Source: Protostelium mycophagum
Taxonomy: Eukaryota > Evosea > Variosea > Protosteliida > Protosteliaceae
Direction of reading: 5' to 3'
NCBI GenBank assembly: GCA_002081555.1
Contig: MZNV01000387.1
Coordinates: forward strand, 1 to 25,547
DNA: 25,547 nt
The notes beneath the pieces were generated by a model. The model saw only the letters and a program-made list of their open reading frames with translations. It had not been told where the DNA came from and ran no database searches. How positions within the stretch are numbered: the stretch's first letter is position 1; each line of letters starts with the position of its first letter. Shown piece by piece: positions 8,121 to 18,872 of the stretch. The position numbers and the translations under genes were made by a program.

Positions 8121-11100
8121 ATGCCAGATCGAAGAAAGTGCCTGGTGATACAGTAATGAGCACATAATTCGTCTTCAACGATCTTCTCTGATATTTGTAA
8201 GGATGACACCGAAAGAGTTTCGGTACATGAGTTATCCAAGTCCAAAACGGCTGGCAACAAAGGCGACAAGAAAATAAAGCGAGGAAAAGCACTTTCAACG
8301 AATAGTGAAGGTAATACTGATGTAGTTTGAGTATGATCATCAATCCTCCCAGCCTCATTTTCAAAATCATTGAGGGAAGGGAAAAGTGGGCTAATTGGTA
8401 TCTTTGGAGACATTCATTTCCAAGAAAAAGGTATTTGGCGCGTAAAATACAATTTCAAATTTTGAATTGTTCAGGACTGGACCGCATCAAGAGGACTGGT
8501 GATTGGATCATCGATGAATTTCAAAAGAGAAAGGTGATTCGCTTTCAAATGTTCTGAGGTACATGCAAATGATGTAGATGACAGGTATCAGCAGTAGTAT
8601 GTCTGGGTGATGTTTTAGACTCACCCTCAATGGGGAGGGGGTGGCTGGAGAGCTCAGATTCGTCACAATGTTTAGTGATATCGCGTTTCTGTACAAGATG
8701 AGATTGTTTTCATCTACAACTGTGTGTGTACAAGAGAAAATGTTTCTGTTTTGGCGCAGTCTGCCGCTATCAAATTTCTGAACAAGATGTCAACACAACT
8801 GCAGGTACAAATATAGACACAGAAATTAGTACTTTTGGTCGAGGATCTCCTCATCTTTTGGCTCATTTTAAAATTTAAATGACTCGTGAAGGTTCCATTA
8901 CACGTCATCTTGGGAAATCATGACATGCATTTGAAAAATTCTCACGACATCTCCTCTTTAGATTGCCTCGACATGAACGGCATGACATCTTCAGGCATCC
9001 ATCTGCACAGGTGATTCTCGACCGTTGTAGATGGGATGTCGACGAAAGTTCAGGGAACTTTCAGTGGTGAAGGACTTGTGTGGCATCACGGCGATGATGA
9101 TGCCTTATTATGAAAACCAAAACGAAATTTTAAATTACGTAAATGAATACGTCAAAGAAACAGGAGAAGTTTGGGCGGGAGAGGTATTTTTTGAATTTTA
9201 AATCTTTCAATGACAAAAATCTCGATTCATTTTCTCGCCATAGATTCACAGATTTACAACGTTGTAGAATCTGGTTGGCTTCGGCCACTTGACCATCGCT
9301 GGTGCCTTTAGACATTCCAAAAAACAGCCAAAGCAAGAGGGAGATATAGACGAAAAGGACTTTGAAAAATTCAAGAAAGTGTATTCGGGCCATTTTCATG
9401 TCCCACAGAATTTCGGACGAAATTTCCATTACGTTGGCGCACCACTCCAGTTCAATTGTAAGAAAATATTTTAATAATCTGAGAATTATTAAATTTCCCA
9501 AAACTCAAAACAACGGTATCGCAAATCCCGGATCTACAATCATACATATTTTTTTATCATTATTTTGTTGATAAGAATAGTTGGGGATGCTGAAGAATCC
9601 CGAGGAATAGCAACATATGATGTGGGAAAAAACGAATACCAATGGATAGAAAATCCCCACGCGAACGCCTTCAAAATCGTGGGTCTCATTGTCTTTTTGT
9701 ATTTTCGTCTGAAACTGTGCCAAAAATGGAGTTGTAGAGAGTCAAATGATTCAGAAAATATTTTTTTTTCAAGTGGAAAACATGCACCTTTTTTATATTT
9801 AAATGTCATATCAGAGGTTGTGCCAAAAACAGGGTTGTAGAGGATCAATCAAATGCATTTTTTTTCACAAGATGAAGATACGCTTTTTGTATTTAATTAT
9901 TTCACAGATTCGACAAGAAGATATCGCCCACTATGTTCAAAATCCTGAAGAGTAATATTTCATTTTGTCTCCTTGTAGAACCTCGTAATAATATCATTCA
10001 GAATAAAAGACACTTTTCTGATGCTCCAGTACACGGATACCGCAAGGATGCTCCGATTCCAAGATGACCGGAGGGAATTGCTGAAGGCCGGAGCACTCAG
10101 CGTACAACAGGTGATGATGACGTCATCACATCACGTGACATGGAATGGGGCATTTTTTAGGGGGTTTATATTTCTTATCTTATCATAAATTTCCAATCTA
10201 GAAATTTCGATGATTTTTCTTTCAAGAAGTTTGACAGCTCCAGCAATCACTTCTCCGAAAGTCGATGGAGAAGAGCAATAGGATCATCGTCAAGGACACG
10301 GACGTGATCTCCAGCATTCCCAGCTTTGTGGAGAGTCTCCGAAAGGCAATAGAGAATAGCCGGGCGAAGAATGCGGTAGAGCTGAGGACTTTGTTATGTG
10401 AGTAGAAATGGTTGTGCAAAAGTATATTCGGTTTTCGGCTTGCAAAAAGTTGACTTTTGGTGTTTTTAGAGGTGCAATTTTATTGATGTGGCAAACAAGA
10501 TCCACATAACACGATTTCAATGTGATAAAACCTTTCAAAGTGACAAAAAATTCCCAACAAAAATGTGACAAGTCTTTCAAACAACAGAGATGTCAAGATG
10601 TTAGTCTTCATACATAAAAATGCTTCAAAACTATTCCAAACATCTACATCGCTGAGCCCCAAAACTTTACCAAGCTCATGAGAACAGCAAATCAGGATAA
10701 AACGGACGAGATGATTGCCAGTGGCAAAAGCATCGTCCAACAAGTCGACAAGATCAAAGAGGTAGACAATACGAATAAAGCGGGCCCTTCGTTTGAAGGA
10801 TCCATAAGAGAGATGACACTGAACGATTTCATGGGTGTCCAAGGTGAGATATCATGATGATGACGTCATCGCAGGAGTGGGATCTGCCGTTGATATGAAA
10901 AAGATATTAATAGTTAATAGGAGAATTGATCATCCCCTTCGACCAACTCCACGACGGTATGTTTTCTTCTTGTATCTACAACGATGTAGATGTTTGATGA
11001 CGTCATCAGGGGTTTGGGTGATAGAGGGGAACAATGGGAGTGGGAAATCAACCATAATAGAAGCTCTGTCGTGGTGCCAGTTCGGGGAATTCATAAGATC

Positions 11101-13707
11101 GGACATGAATAAGGTTACGTATCGGTACTTCTGCATCTTTAAAGATTTGCGGGTCTTACCGTGAAGAATCACGATAAGGAACATGTCATGACGTCATGTG
11201 ACGTAATCATTACGTGATTACTCATGCTTAACCAGGATTTTGTGATCAACGATCACCTTTCCTCAAAAGAATCTGCATCCGTGAAAATAGAATTCAACAA
11301 CGGATTCATCGTTCAGAGGTTCAGAAAAAAAGGCAAACCAGATGTACTACAGACTTTTCAGAGAAATCTCGAGACGGGGGAGGTGACGTATACAACGTTG
11401 TAGACGGTGAATGACGGGAAAAGGTGAAGGAATTGTTGGAGAATCAAAAGGGGGAGCTGGTGAACACTCAAAAAAATCTTAACAGGATTCTGGGAATTGA
11501 CTTTGGGACTTACTCAAAATCAATCGTATTGGGACAGGTGAGATATCTCGTTGTAGATGGTGAAATGTCTTCATGGAGATCTGACTAGTTGTAGAACGTC
11601 TCGTACAATTTCGTTTCTGGAGGGAAAGACGAGAGGAGGAGGGTCCTCGAAGAGGCCTTGGGTGAGATATCATGACGTTTTGTGCGGAAAAACTAAGATA
11701 TCTCAGGATTAGAGAAGATCAATCTGTATTACGACTATGCACATCAGCAAAAGATAGAGGTACATATTCGAGATATCACATCATGTGATATCATAAAGAT
11801 CATCATGATGTCTTTGAATACGATGATGACGTCATCAGGTGGAGCAGAAGTTGAATAGGATGAATACAAATAAAGAGTCACTAAGGAGGGAGTTGTATAG
11901 CATAGATAGTATCGTCTCACAAGACAAGGTGAAATTTCCATGGAATTTCGAGAGATTGACCGTTGTAGATTGATGAATTAAGTCAAGAGTTGGCGGGAAA
12001 AAGAGAAGAGAAAAATGTCATGCAAAAAAAATTCAAGAAAATAGATTTGAAACCAGCGCCTCCGACTACAACGGCACCACCCCCAAGAGTGTAGGAATTT
12101 TCTTAGAACATTATTGAGTTGTAGAATGACATATTCAGAAATCGAAGACCTCTACAAATCTTTATCCGAGACATTATTCCAGATGTAAGGTGAGAAATTT
12201 CTCTGAAAATTCACAATCAAGATCTAAGATCTATAGATCAGTACAAGAATTGATGGAGCATTCACATTCTGATGAAACTATGTGTCCCACCTGCGGTCAG
12301 GCAGTAGATGACCCTTCTGCCCTCGACAGAAAGGTGATCACGTGACCTGAAAATTCATTGAATATTCACGTACACAGATACAAGAGGAGGCCAAAGACAT
12401 CTTCGAACGTCTACAACAGACTTCGCATCTACAACTCGGACTACAATCGAAATTTGATGATTTAAATTCAAAACAACCTTCCTGGGCTTCTGACTTGCTC
12501 CAACATCTACAACGTATCTACTCGAATTCTCCACGAATTTTCGCTCATTTTCTCAGGGGTCCTGTCAGAATCAGAAAAAGAGGATGAAAAGGATAGGATT
12601 GCATTTGATGAAATCTCCAAGTCTAGATTTGAGCATCTACAACGCGAAAATGATGCCATCAGGGCCCAAGCCAACCATGAGATGCAGATGTCTGCTGTAG
12701 ACAACCGAATATCCCTCCTCCGTAATCTCTCATAGTTTTCCACGAAATTTCTGACGCGTTGTAGAGGCTCAAATTTCTGAGATGCAGAGTCAGCAAGGGC
12801 AAGTGTCATCACGTCGTGATGAGATCATGAAGGAATTGGATCAGATTGATCATGAAGAACCCCATCTGAAACGTCTGCATCAAGGGTTCTCATTTTGGGA
12901 GATCGGTTTCGATAAGCGCGGGAAGACTGGACTGTCTTCTCTTAGAGGCTACCTATTAGAAGAAGCTGTCAAGACATTGAATGAGATATGCAATGATTAC
13001 ATGCGATCACTCAACAGCCCTTACCTGACTGTCACTTTTACATCAGATCTAGATCTCGAAGAATCTTACGGGAAAAGGTAAGAAAGATATGTCTCGTTGT
13101 AGTACGCATCAACGTGCATCTACAACGCGTTACCCCTTCTCTACGTTTTCAGCGACATTTCAAGATCTTTCAATGAAATTTCGTCAAAAAAACACTATAT
13201 TTAGATGACGTGTACAGATCAGGGGGGGAGAGGAGAAGAACAGACCTTGTGACTCTGTTCTCATTATTTGAGCTGGTGAGGCAGTACAGCCGGCACCAGG
13301 CCGAATACATGATCTTGGATGAGATCTTTGATGCGCTGGACGCGGAAGGTAACTTGTTTTTTCATGTTAAAAAGTCGGATTAATCGGTATCATACCGTGG
13401 TTTTTCGCGTTAACGACCGATGTTTTATAAGAATCTGGTGGATTTGTTAAGGAAGACGTTCAGGTCTTTCCGCAGCCGAATCCACGATCAAAATATTGGC
13501 CAGCAAGGTCAGAAAAGTCTTTGTGATATCTCACAACCAATCGGTGGTCGGTACGTATGACATCATATCCCGCTGAGTCTGACGTCATCAGGCGCCATGG
13601 ACATTGCGGGGCGCATTCAGTTCGAGATGAGAAGAGATCTCGAAGGAAAAGCGAAAGGTTCAACCTTCCAGATCGAAGCCGCTGGTGGCAATAAATTCTG
13701 TTGTTGA
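8121..13707 (+). CDS. Mre11/SbcD-like nuclease fused to Rad50/SbcC-like ATPase
   Basis: Thirty exons sum to 1,086 residues. Starts: 8121, 8202, 8353, 8475, 8585, 8735, 8892, 9054, 9268, 9581, 9908, 10002, 10238, 10688, 10921, 11010, 11236, 11424, 11595, 11707, 11839, 11969, 12125, 12237, 12378, 12557, 12765, 13218, 13464, 13592. The first half is a metallophosphoesterase: GDIHF (res 63-67), LGDVLD (97-102), GNHD (147-150), GHFH (263-266), then capping and helical parts. From about residue 440: NDFMGVQG, Walker A GNNGSGKST (493-501), coiled coil, zinc hook CPTC (755-758), coiled coil, signature SGGERRR (977-983), Walker B MILDEIFDALD and switch His in VISHN (1043). The ATPase half is short, near T4 gp46 in size and unlike the ~1,300-residue eukaryotic Rad50. 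Expected role: ATP-dependent DNA end processing. The weakest join is intron 10398-10687. Confidence 0.85.
9679..9907 (+). repeat. Internal direct repeat inside an intron
   Basis: Two imperfect copies of TGTGCCAAAAA...GTTGTAGAG, each followed by a TCAAAT-containing stretch and a T-rich tract, begin near 9717 and 9820 within the 229-base intron. Each contains the GTTGTAG acceptor motif, so the intron looks like two fused or duplicated intron 3' ends. Confidence 0.55.
10398..10687 (+). other. Junction intron between nuclease and ATPase halves
   Basis: The 290-base intron is the longest in this gene. Incoming phase 1 at 10397 matches the acceptor before 10688, which gives a continuous frame. A competing reading uses an acceptor before 10590 and stops at TGA 10679-10681, overlapping an ATG at 10678 that opens the ATPase frame. 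That ATGA arrangement recalls bacterial sbcD-sbcC, but two separate genes with no spacer are hard to reconcile with nuclear expression, so fusion is preferred. Confidence 0.6.
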
Positions 13708-13923
13708 TGTGCGCGAAGAAAACTCCAGGGGTCGTCAAGACTTGGCGTGTACATTCTGCAGAACCTGACACGTCAGCAGGGAATCGCACAGCTCCATCTT
13801 CAGGGCAACCAGATATCGAAAACACTGTTTTTGCTTTCCGATGTTCCCACGTTAAAAACCGTGATTTTGTCTCGTCAACTAACCAGGGCGGAAAAACTGC
13901 CAGAAAAGAGGAAGGGCAGATAA
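13708..13923 (+). other. In-frame 71-codon extension after the stop, LRR-like
   Basis: Immediately after the TGA that ends the nuclease-ATPase gene, the same frame stays open for 71 codons to TAA at 13921. It encodes GIAQLHLQGNQIS and VPTLKTVILSRQ, spaced like two leucine-rich-repeat units, with a basic end EKRKGR. It has no ATG in this frame, and I find no good intron that would bypass the TGA. It may be chance, a decayed neighbour exon, a readthrough extension or an alternative terminal exon. Confidence 0.3.
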
Positions 13924-13931
13924 TGTCCCAC

Positions 13932-13951
13932 AGGCACCTTTAGAGGTGCTT
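13932..13951 (+). terminator. Hairpin followed by T run
   Basis: GCACCT (934-939 of this kilobase) pairs with AGGTGC (944-949) across a TTAG loop, extendable by a G-U and an A-T pair, and is followed directly by a run of five T. It sits between the nuclease-ATPase gene and the first kinase. It resembles an RNA 3'-end hairpin but does not match the histone stem-loop consensus. Confidence 0.35.
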
Positions 13952-14131
13952 TTTCCAACAATTTTCAAGCCGCGAATTTACATGACATGTTTAAAGGATT
14001 AAGGAGGAGGACAAAGGGATCACGTTTCTTTGGGGATGTCGGCTGCTGTCAAGTATAGAGAAGACTCCGCGCAAGAGTCGCGCATCAACATAAAATCGAG
14101 GGTTGCGTTGTGTGCATCAGCATCTAAGACC

Positions 14132-15179
14132 ATGTCTCATCGCTTCAGGATCGTACGGCTGTTATCTCGAGGTGAAAAAATCTCTTTTGGATCGGGCTCA
14201 TAAACAGCAGGCAGTTATGGAGATGTTTATTTAGCATGGGATGAAGTGCTTGGAAAAGAGGTAGCCGTGAAAAAGATCAGAAGAGGTTTCAACATGATGG
14301 ATAACGAGATCGCCGCTCTTCAAAGAGTGAAACATCCGGGAGTACCACAACTGCATTTGTCCAGCTCTGATCTCATCGTGATGGATTATGTGGAGGGAGA
14401 AGATCTTTTGCGTGTCTTGGAGCGAAACGATATGACGGAAGCCAGAGCCAAAACCATTTTCATGCAGCTGTGTTCCATAGTGCAACATATCATGGCACAA
14501 GGAATAGCTCATCACGATCTGAAACTGGAGAATGTGAGGATGAGATGATTATACCTCTCATTTGCAGCAAATTCTCATCTCTCCAGATTTTAATTGGCGA
14601 AGGAGATGCGGTCTTCCTTATAGACTTTGGATTATGCGAGCTCATGCCAGAACCAGGAAGACCCAAGTCGGGATTGAAAGCTGCGTATCACAAATTCCTA
14701 TCTACAGTGAGACGGAAGCCACGCGAACACAAGTCCTCACAATGGGGAGGATCACAGCCTTACAGGTTCATTATCAATTCTTGATTCGTCATACATTTTT
14801 TCTTATCATCTGCAGATCCCCAGAACTACTCCGAAAGCGGCATCGGTACACCGTCTCGAAAGCAGAGGTAACACTATCCGATCCTTCTTCCAGGAATCTA
14901 TCTGATCTCATACAGGTCTGGTCGCTGGGTGTCATCCTCTTCTCGCTGTTATACAAAGCCTTTCCCTTCAACGATGCAGAGCGCCGCGACTTTATCGACG
15001 GCCATTGTGATCATCCCCGAGTTAAAATTCCAGACGTTTGCCCTGCCTCCAGACCCGCAGAGAAGCTGGTGAAGCTGATGCTGAGGACCAGACCAACAGA
15101 AAGACCAAGTTTAGAAGAAGTGCTCGCTAACTCTTGGTTTCATTCTGTTGAATCACCCCTCCCCTCCCAGGAGATATAA
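14132..15179 (+). CDS. Protein kinase with HHD catalytic loop
   Basis: Exons 14132-14171, 14211-14533, 14587-14765, 14816-14867 and 14916-15179 encode a 285-residue kinase that is little more than the catalytic domain. Seen: glycine loop SRGSYGDVY (residues 12-20), VAVK with Lys34, alpha-C Glu46 in MDNEIAAL, catalytic loop HHDLKLEN (114-121), IDFGLC (133-138), SPE, VWSLGVILF and a C-lobe ending near LANSWFHS. The HRD arginine is histidine, and the conserved Asp before VWSLG is Glu (KAEVWSLG), although Lys34, Asp116, Asn121 and Asp134 are intact, so activity is likely. CAMK-like features are inferred. The next gene is a related kinase in the same orientation, sharing LIDFGLC. Intron 14868-14915 is a multiple of three and stop-free. 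Confidence 0.88.
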
Positions 15180-15868
15180 ATAGATCTGTACCATCTCTTT
15201 CGTCTACAACGCGATATCTCTTTATGCAACGCAGCGGTCTCGTCTACAACGAAATATTTCGCTTGTTTCCTTCGTTTGGGAGACTTCACTGTGTGGCGTT
15301 GTCCACAAGGCATAGAGGAGCAGGTGTTCCCTGAAAGCAACTCTTCCTCACATTGGTTCTTACGAGTTTTTGTTTGAGGGACAGATCTGAACCAAGATGT
15401 GACCCGTTTAGAACCGTAGAGAATGACAGGTGCTACTGGTTCCTATAGTAAAGGAGGGCTCCTTTTTTCGGAGTGTCAACACAACCATCTCATTGCTCGA
15501 TTTGATAAGCAACACACGGCTTGTTAATCCCCGGAGCGTCTCTATATAAGCTTCAAACAATGCTATTTTTGTAGGCATCTGCGAGTCTTTGGTCACGAAC
15601 ATTGCAAACAGAACATTTCGAGGTTTTTGAGAGCTTCATATTTGCCAAACCGGAGACCTATGTTAAGGCGAAATATGGCCGTTAGGAACGACATTTTCTT
15701 TAAAGCTGACATGTTGCAGTTTGCTATCCTATTTTTCTGAGCCATTACGTAGAGAAATTTCACGATAGGGGCGGAAAGGCATATTTTCGTCACAGCAACA
15801 TCATTCGACAGGCAACCGCACCGTTGCTAACTCAAGCCTCACTCACAACTGTACTTGTATTCTTAGAC
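15180..15868. other. Intergenic region between two kinase genes
   Basis: No gene recognised; short open frames on the minus strand lack motifs. Two copies of TCGTCTACAACG occur near 15200 and 15239, the reverse complement of the GTTGTAG intron motif, here outside introns. TATATAA at 15543-15549 is a possible core promoter element but is about 320 bases before the next ATG. Confidence 0.4.
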
Positions 15869-17081
15869 ATGACTTTGACGGCAGCACCATCCACTAAGCT
15901 GGACAGTCCTCGCGGTCCTCTCATCACGGTCAAGAGCAGCAGCAAGCCTCTTGCCGATGTAAAAATCAAAAGTGAGAGCAGACCAAGCAGTCGTCTATCC
16001 GTTCGTACTACCAAAGCACCATCACCACCAGCAGGCTCAAAAGAGCTTAATCCTGTACTTTCACCCAAAGCCGACGGTTTCAAAGCTGTCCACATCCCAG
16101 GACATGAGCAGTATACCTCTTTAGCTCATCTTGGCTCGGGATCTTACGGTCAAGTCTTCACCGCGATCGACAAAGTCAACAACAACAAAGTCATCATTAA
16201 GAAGGTGAGCGAAATGATATAATCGATTGAAATCGTCATCCTCGGATTGGTCTGACGAAGAACAGCTTCCCAAACTAAATCCAGATGCGCGCGTTGATGC
16301 CGAAGTCCAAGCCGGAGAGATGTTGAGAGTTATCCCTGGCATTCAACACTTCCATCGTGCGTTTGACACCGCCAACCACTCTTGCCTTGTCTTTGACCAC
16401 ATAGAAGGATGGGACTTCTTCAGCTTCTTGGAGGCCAGAAAGTTTAAGCCTCTCCCAGAGCCTGTAAGTGTTGCTACGGTGAAGTGTCACTTCTGACCTC
16501 CTTAGACTTGCAAGCTCATCACCAGACAGTTGGTCCAGACCCTCCTCAACTGCCACAAAAAAGGAGTCGGTGAGTGCCGTCGAAACGCGGTCTCCACATC
16601 CTCACATGCCATAGGTCACAAAGACGTCAAGTTGGAGAACATCATCGTCCATCCCGACGGCAAAACGGTCACCCTCATCGACTTCGGTCTCTGTCACTTT
16701 TTAGACAAGAACAACGGCTACTGCACCGACTTTTCGGGCTCCAAAGAATACTGCCCCCCCGAACTCCTCTTAAGAAAGCCCTTTGACTCCACCAAAGCTG
16801 ATGTTTGGTCCCTCGGGGTCACCATCTACTGCATGGTCTTTGGTCGTCTCCCCTTCGATGTCGTCCGAGACCACAATGCATTGGCCATCACGGGCGTACA
16901 TCCGAAGGTCAGATTTCCTTCAACCAACGTCTCGACCATCTTGGGAGATGGAGCACCTTCAGATGACGTGAAGAATTTGTTAGAGAGGATGCTGGAAGCC
17001 GACCCATTCAAGAGGATATGCATGTCAGATGTGATCCTGCACTCATGGCTGAAGAAGTCTGCTGTGCCGGTGATCTACTGA
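15869..17081 (+). CDS. Protein kinase with HKD catalytic loop
   Basis: Exons 15869-16204, 16266-16463, 16506-16569 and 16615-17081 encode 354 residues. An 80-residue Ser/Pro/Lys-rich leader precedes the kinase domain. Seen: glycine loop LGSGSYGQVF (88-97), VIIKK with Lys111, hinge area VFDHIEGWDFFSFL, catalytic loop HKDVKLEN (201-208), LIDFGLC (220-226), activation segment SGSKEYCPPELL with a PPE instead of APE, DVWSLGVTIYCM, and HSWL at the C-lobe end. The HRD arginine is lysine, as an independent departure from the neighbouring HHD kinase; all catalytic residues are present. The first ATG is at 15869. The acceptor before 16266 is chosen by phase; the intron contains stops. Substrate and pathway cannot be inferred. 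Confidence 0.88.
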
Positions 17082-17245
17082 AAAACTTGCCAATTTTGAA
17101 GGATTGTATCATAAAGGAAGAGCTCCAAATTTTTTGTCTCTATTGTGCAGCTCATATTTTGTTCATTGACTTGATGAATGTCACCGAAATCCAAATCTTG
17201 TAAAAAGATCGCATTATAATTTTCCATCTTCCACAAACAAGACGA

Positions 17246-18597
17246 TATGGCGGATGAAGGTCTGAGGACGACATCGATTGTCTCTAATCAAGTTTAGATC
17301 TCCGTATCGTGACAACATTTCCGCCACCACCTGCATTTTATAAACTGTATACAGATGTCAAGCTTGGAAAGGTTGGTGATCTCACTGTGGAGAACTGATC
17401 ATTTCCTTAGGTATCACCGCCAGAAGGTGAGATTGTAGAACCACCACCATGTCCACCTCCTCCACCAGAAGACAATTATTCAATGTTCGGAAGGGTCTAT
17501 ACGGTAAAGATCATCAGATTAAAATGTGTTTTGATTAACTCGTAGACACAAGACGTCGCAGTTCCTTTAGAATCACAGTTATATCCAAACACAAATCTGA
17601 GTAAGTCCTTCCTTGATCTACCAATGATGGCTCGACTTGTGAATGAGCTGTTGATTAAGAACAGATCACACTGAGGAGTTGAAGAAATTGAATCGATCAC
17701 TGGCACTGAAATATATCGAACTGATCACATTTCTGATCGAAAATCCAGAGCAGGTGATCCTGTTCTCTTTCAACTATCAACTATCAGACATCATGAATCA
17801 TTTCCGCGAAATGAAATATGATTCACATGGGATATTAAAATACTTTCTTCAACATATTCTATAACAACAGCCTCTGTTCATGAGGCATTTAAATTTTTAA
17901 ATTTCTGTACCAAAAAGTAAATTTTCATCTGGCATAATTGAATGAGACTCAAGTCCAAATATATGTGACGAGCACAATTTATTGAGCCGGTCCAAACAAA
18001 TCTGCCCACTACTTTCTGTGTCTTTTTTTAAGACTGACATTTCGAAACAGTATCAATCCAAAATAGACAACCTACAGCTCATTTTGGTCAACATGCATCA
18101 TCTCATCAACAGCTACAGGCCTCATCAGGCAAGACAGACGCTCATCTCCATCATGCAAGAGCAGATGGAAAAACGAAAAGAACAGACAAAAGTCACATCT
18201 GAGTGAGTCCTCTTTATTTCAAAAAAAAATTAAATTTTTCGTTTTTTTGCAATTGTTTTTTGTGAACTTTATGACTGAAAAGTCAACTTTGTTCTTTGAA
18301 GTCACCACAATGTCAAGGAAAAGAACATTTCTTCAAGCACAGAAACACACTGAAACGAAGGCTTATAGAAGCTGGGGCTACCCCAATAAAATTCTCCACA
18401 AAAACACAAAGAATGAAAATCGGAGAATTTTGTCGGGATTTTATTTTCGCCGAGTTGTAGATACTCAAAACCAAGTTTCGCTGAGTCGACACAGGGCCAT
18501 AGAGAAGGTGGACGAATTGTTGCAGACCTGCTCCTCTATATTGGATGGTGTGATGCCCGCTCCACCAGCTGATGGTGATTCCATGGTAACAGAATAA
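17246..18597 (+). CDS. MED7: Mediator complex subunit 7
   Basis: Exons 17246-17258, 17298-17371, 17411-17503, 17546-17600, 17665-17753, 18051-18202 and 18495-18597 encode 192 residues. MED7 is a middle-module Mediator subunit that pairs with MED21 and bridges transcription factors to RNA polymerase II. Family signatures: TTFPPPPAFYKLYTD near the start, a proline-rich PPPCPPPPPEDNYSMFG, ELKKLNRSLALKYIELITFL followed by IENPEQ, and the hallmark LVNMHHLINSYRPHQARQTL with a following charged coiled coil. The first coding exon is only 13 bases, and intron 1 (39 nt) is among the shortest here; introns 5 and 6 (297 and 292 nt) are unusually long for the window. The stop codon overlaps AATAAA (18593-18598). 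Confidence 0.93.
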
Positions 18598-18872
18598 AAG
18601 ACCGGAGAATGACTACCGTGACGCTCCCGGCAGCTTAACGCGGTTAATTTTTTGACTTCCGTTCGTTACACGTCACTGAAAGGTGAAGATCCAGCTGTGA
18701 GTCGTCTGTATCTCCTTCGTCTTTAGAACTGCTTCTTATTTGTATATGTTGATTGTTTTGAGCCTTCTTAATTCTTTTTGAGAAGCTGAAACTACACCTG
18801 ACGTTGCCACTACTCCCCGACCCTTTTTGTGTTTCCGATTGTCTTCAAATCAAACAGATCACAAGAGAAGAC

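Noticed and set aside
10118-10125. TGACGTCA as a CREB/bZIP promoter element
   Set aside because: It and its copies lie inside introns or at acceptors of an unbroken gene, not upstream of a start.
10835-11164. Continuous plus-strand frame through 10844-11009
   Set aside because: The conserved Rad50 N-terminal reading (GELIIPFDQLHDG then VWVIEGNNGSGKST) is only obtained by splicing two introns here.
15824-15868. Upstream extension of the second kinase starting with TTG
   Set aside because: No ATG in this stretch; the first ATG is at 15869 and nuclear genes rarely use TTG.
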